Part shown: piece by piece, positions 5,788 to 5,858 of the stretch | How the letters are laid out: each line of letters begins with the position of its first letter | How positions within the stretch are numbered: the first letter of the stretch is position 1 | Assembly: GCA_948742005.1 (NCBI GenBank) | Contig: CAPYQR010000102.1 | Coordinates: 1 to 5,858, forward strand | From: an uncultured bacterium | GTDB lineage: Bacteria; Cyanobacteriota; Vampirovibrionia; Gastranaerophilales; Gastranaerophilaceae | Length of the DNA: 5,858 nucleotides | Direction: 5' to 3' | The notes under the pieces: generated by a model | Database searches by the model: none | The model's input: only the letters and a program-made list of their open reading frames with translations | What the model was told of the DNA's origin: nothing | Program-made: the position numbers and the translations under genes

Positions 5788-5858
5788 TTTAGTTAAAAAA
5801 TATGAAACAAAAGACTTTATAAAATCTGACCCGATTCAATTTCCACATCGTTATACAT
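5768..5858 (+). CDS. Partial CDS, TIGR02757/DUF2400 family protein (N-terminal 30 codons)
   Basis: An ATG at 5768, inside the last codons of tadA and behind a GGAA site (5757-5760, 7 nt spacing), opens a frame that runs to the window edge. The 30 residues seen read L..LVKKYETKDFIKSDPIQFPHRYT. The pattern of a basic/Tyr helix, then F-I-x-x-D-P-I-x-x-P-H, is the N-terminal signature of the TIGR02757 (DUF2400) family, widespread in Bacteroidota and other bacteria and of unknown function. The remaining part, some 200 residues or more in the family, lies outside. The 20-nt overlap suggests translational coupling with tadA. The family call rests on this short but distinctive motif. Confidence 0.8.
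   Translation, partial: MKEKLNNLVKKYETKDFIKSDPIQFPHRYT

Noticed and set aside
1..5858. Mobile element, CRISPR array, tRNA/rRNA, toxin-antitoxin or defence system
   Set aside because: Both strands were read for transposase-like frames, terminal repeats, spaced repeats and RNA folds; none was seen. The dGTPase has ordinary housekeeping-family motifs and no defence neighbours, so an antiphage dNTP-depletion role is not supported by this context.

Overview
This is a low-GC bacterial window (roughly 30% G+C by eye) with tightly packed genes and short intergenic gaps. The mix of genes is an HD-type dGTPase, a membrane-anchored YkuE/YaeI-type phosphoesterase, an NfeD-like protein, an OmpR/PhoB-type response regulator with a Cache-like sensor kinase, TadA and a TIGR02757 (DUF2400) protein. 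Together with the codon use and protein style, this reminds me of uncultured gut Vampirovibrionia/Melainabacteria (Candidatus Gastranaerophilales). That assignment is inference and moderate at best; another AT-rich anaerobe is possible.

Layout. Everything left of about 1570 reads leftward: the dGTPase (319-1569) and, 35 bp beyond its stop, the first 94 codons of an unfinished gene that runs off the left edge (1-283) and may be a GNAT-like acetyltransferase. Everything right of 1647 reads rightward. The 77-bp divergent gap (1570-1646) carries two back-to-back -10 elements, each exactly 6 nt from its start codon, and a 16-bp palindrome between them. Both divergent genes therefore look leaderless. 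The phosphoesterase (1647-2444) is followed by a textbook promoter (TTGACA, 17 bp, TATAAT, at 2454-2482). That promoter heads a compact operon: NfeD-like protein (2518-2952), response regulator (2955-3689), sensor histidine kinase (3689-5335), tadA (about 5338-5787) and a TIGR02757/DUF2400 gene cut by the right edge (5768 onward). Junctions in this operon are +2 nt, a 1-nt TAATG overlap, +2 nt, and a 20-nt overlap.

How the genes fit together. The kinase (two membrane segments, about 200-residue outside domain, HAMP, HisKA, HATPase) would phosphorylate Asp57 of the co-transcribed regulator. The NfeD-like membrane protein in front suggests an envelope-linked signal, but its usual stomatin or protease partner is absent. 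TadA (wobble A-to-I editing) and the DUF2400 gene look like housekeeping passengers. I see no mobile element, CRISPR array, RNA gene or defence system. The points most worth a second look are the paired leaderless-type promoters with the palindrome, a phosphoesterase whose GNHD motif reads GDAD, and a kinase whose G1 box is degenerate.
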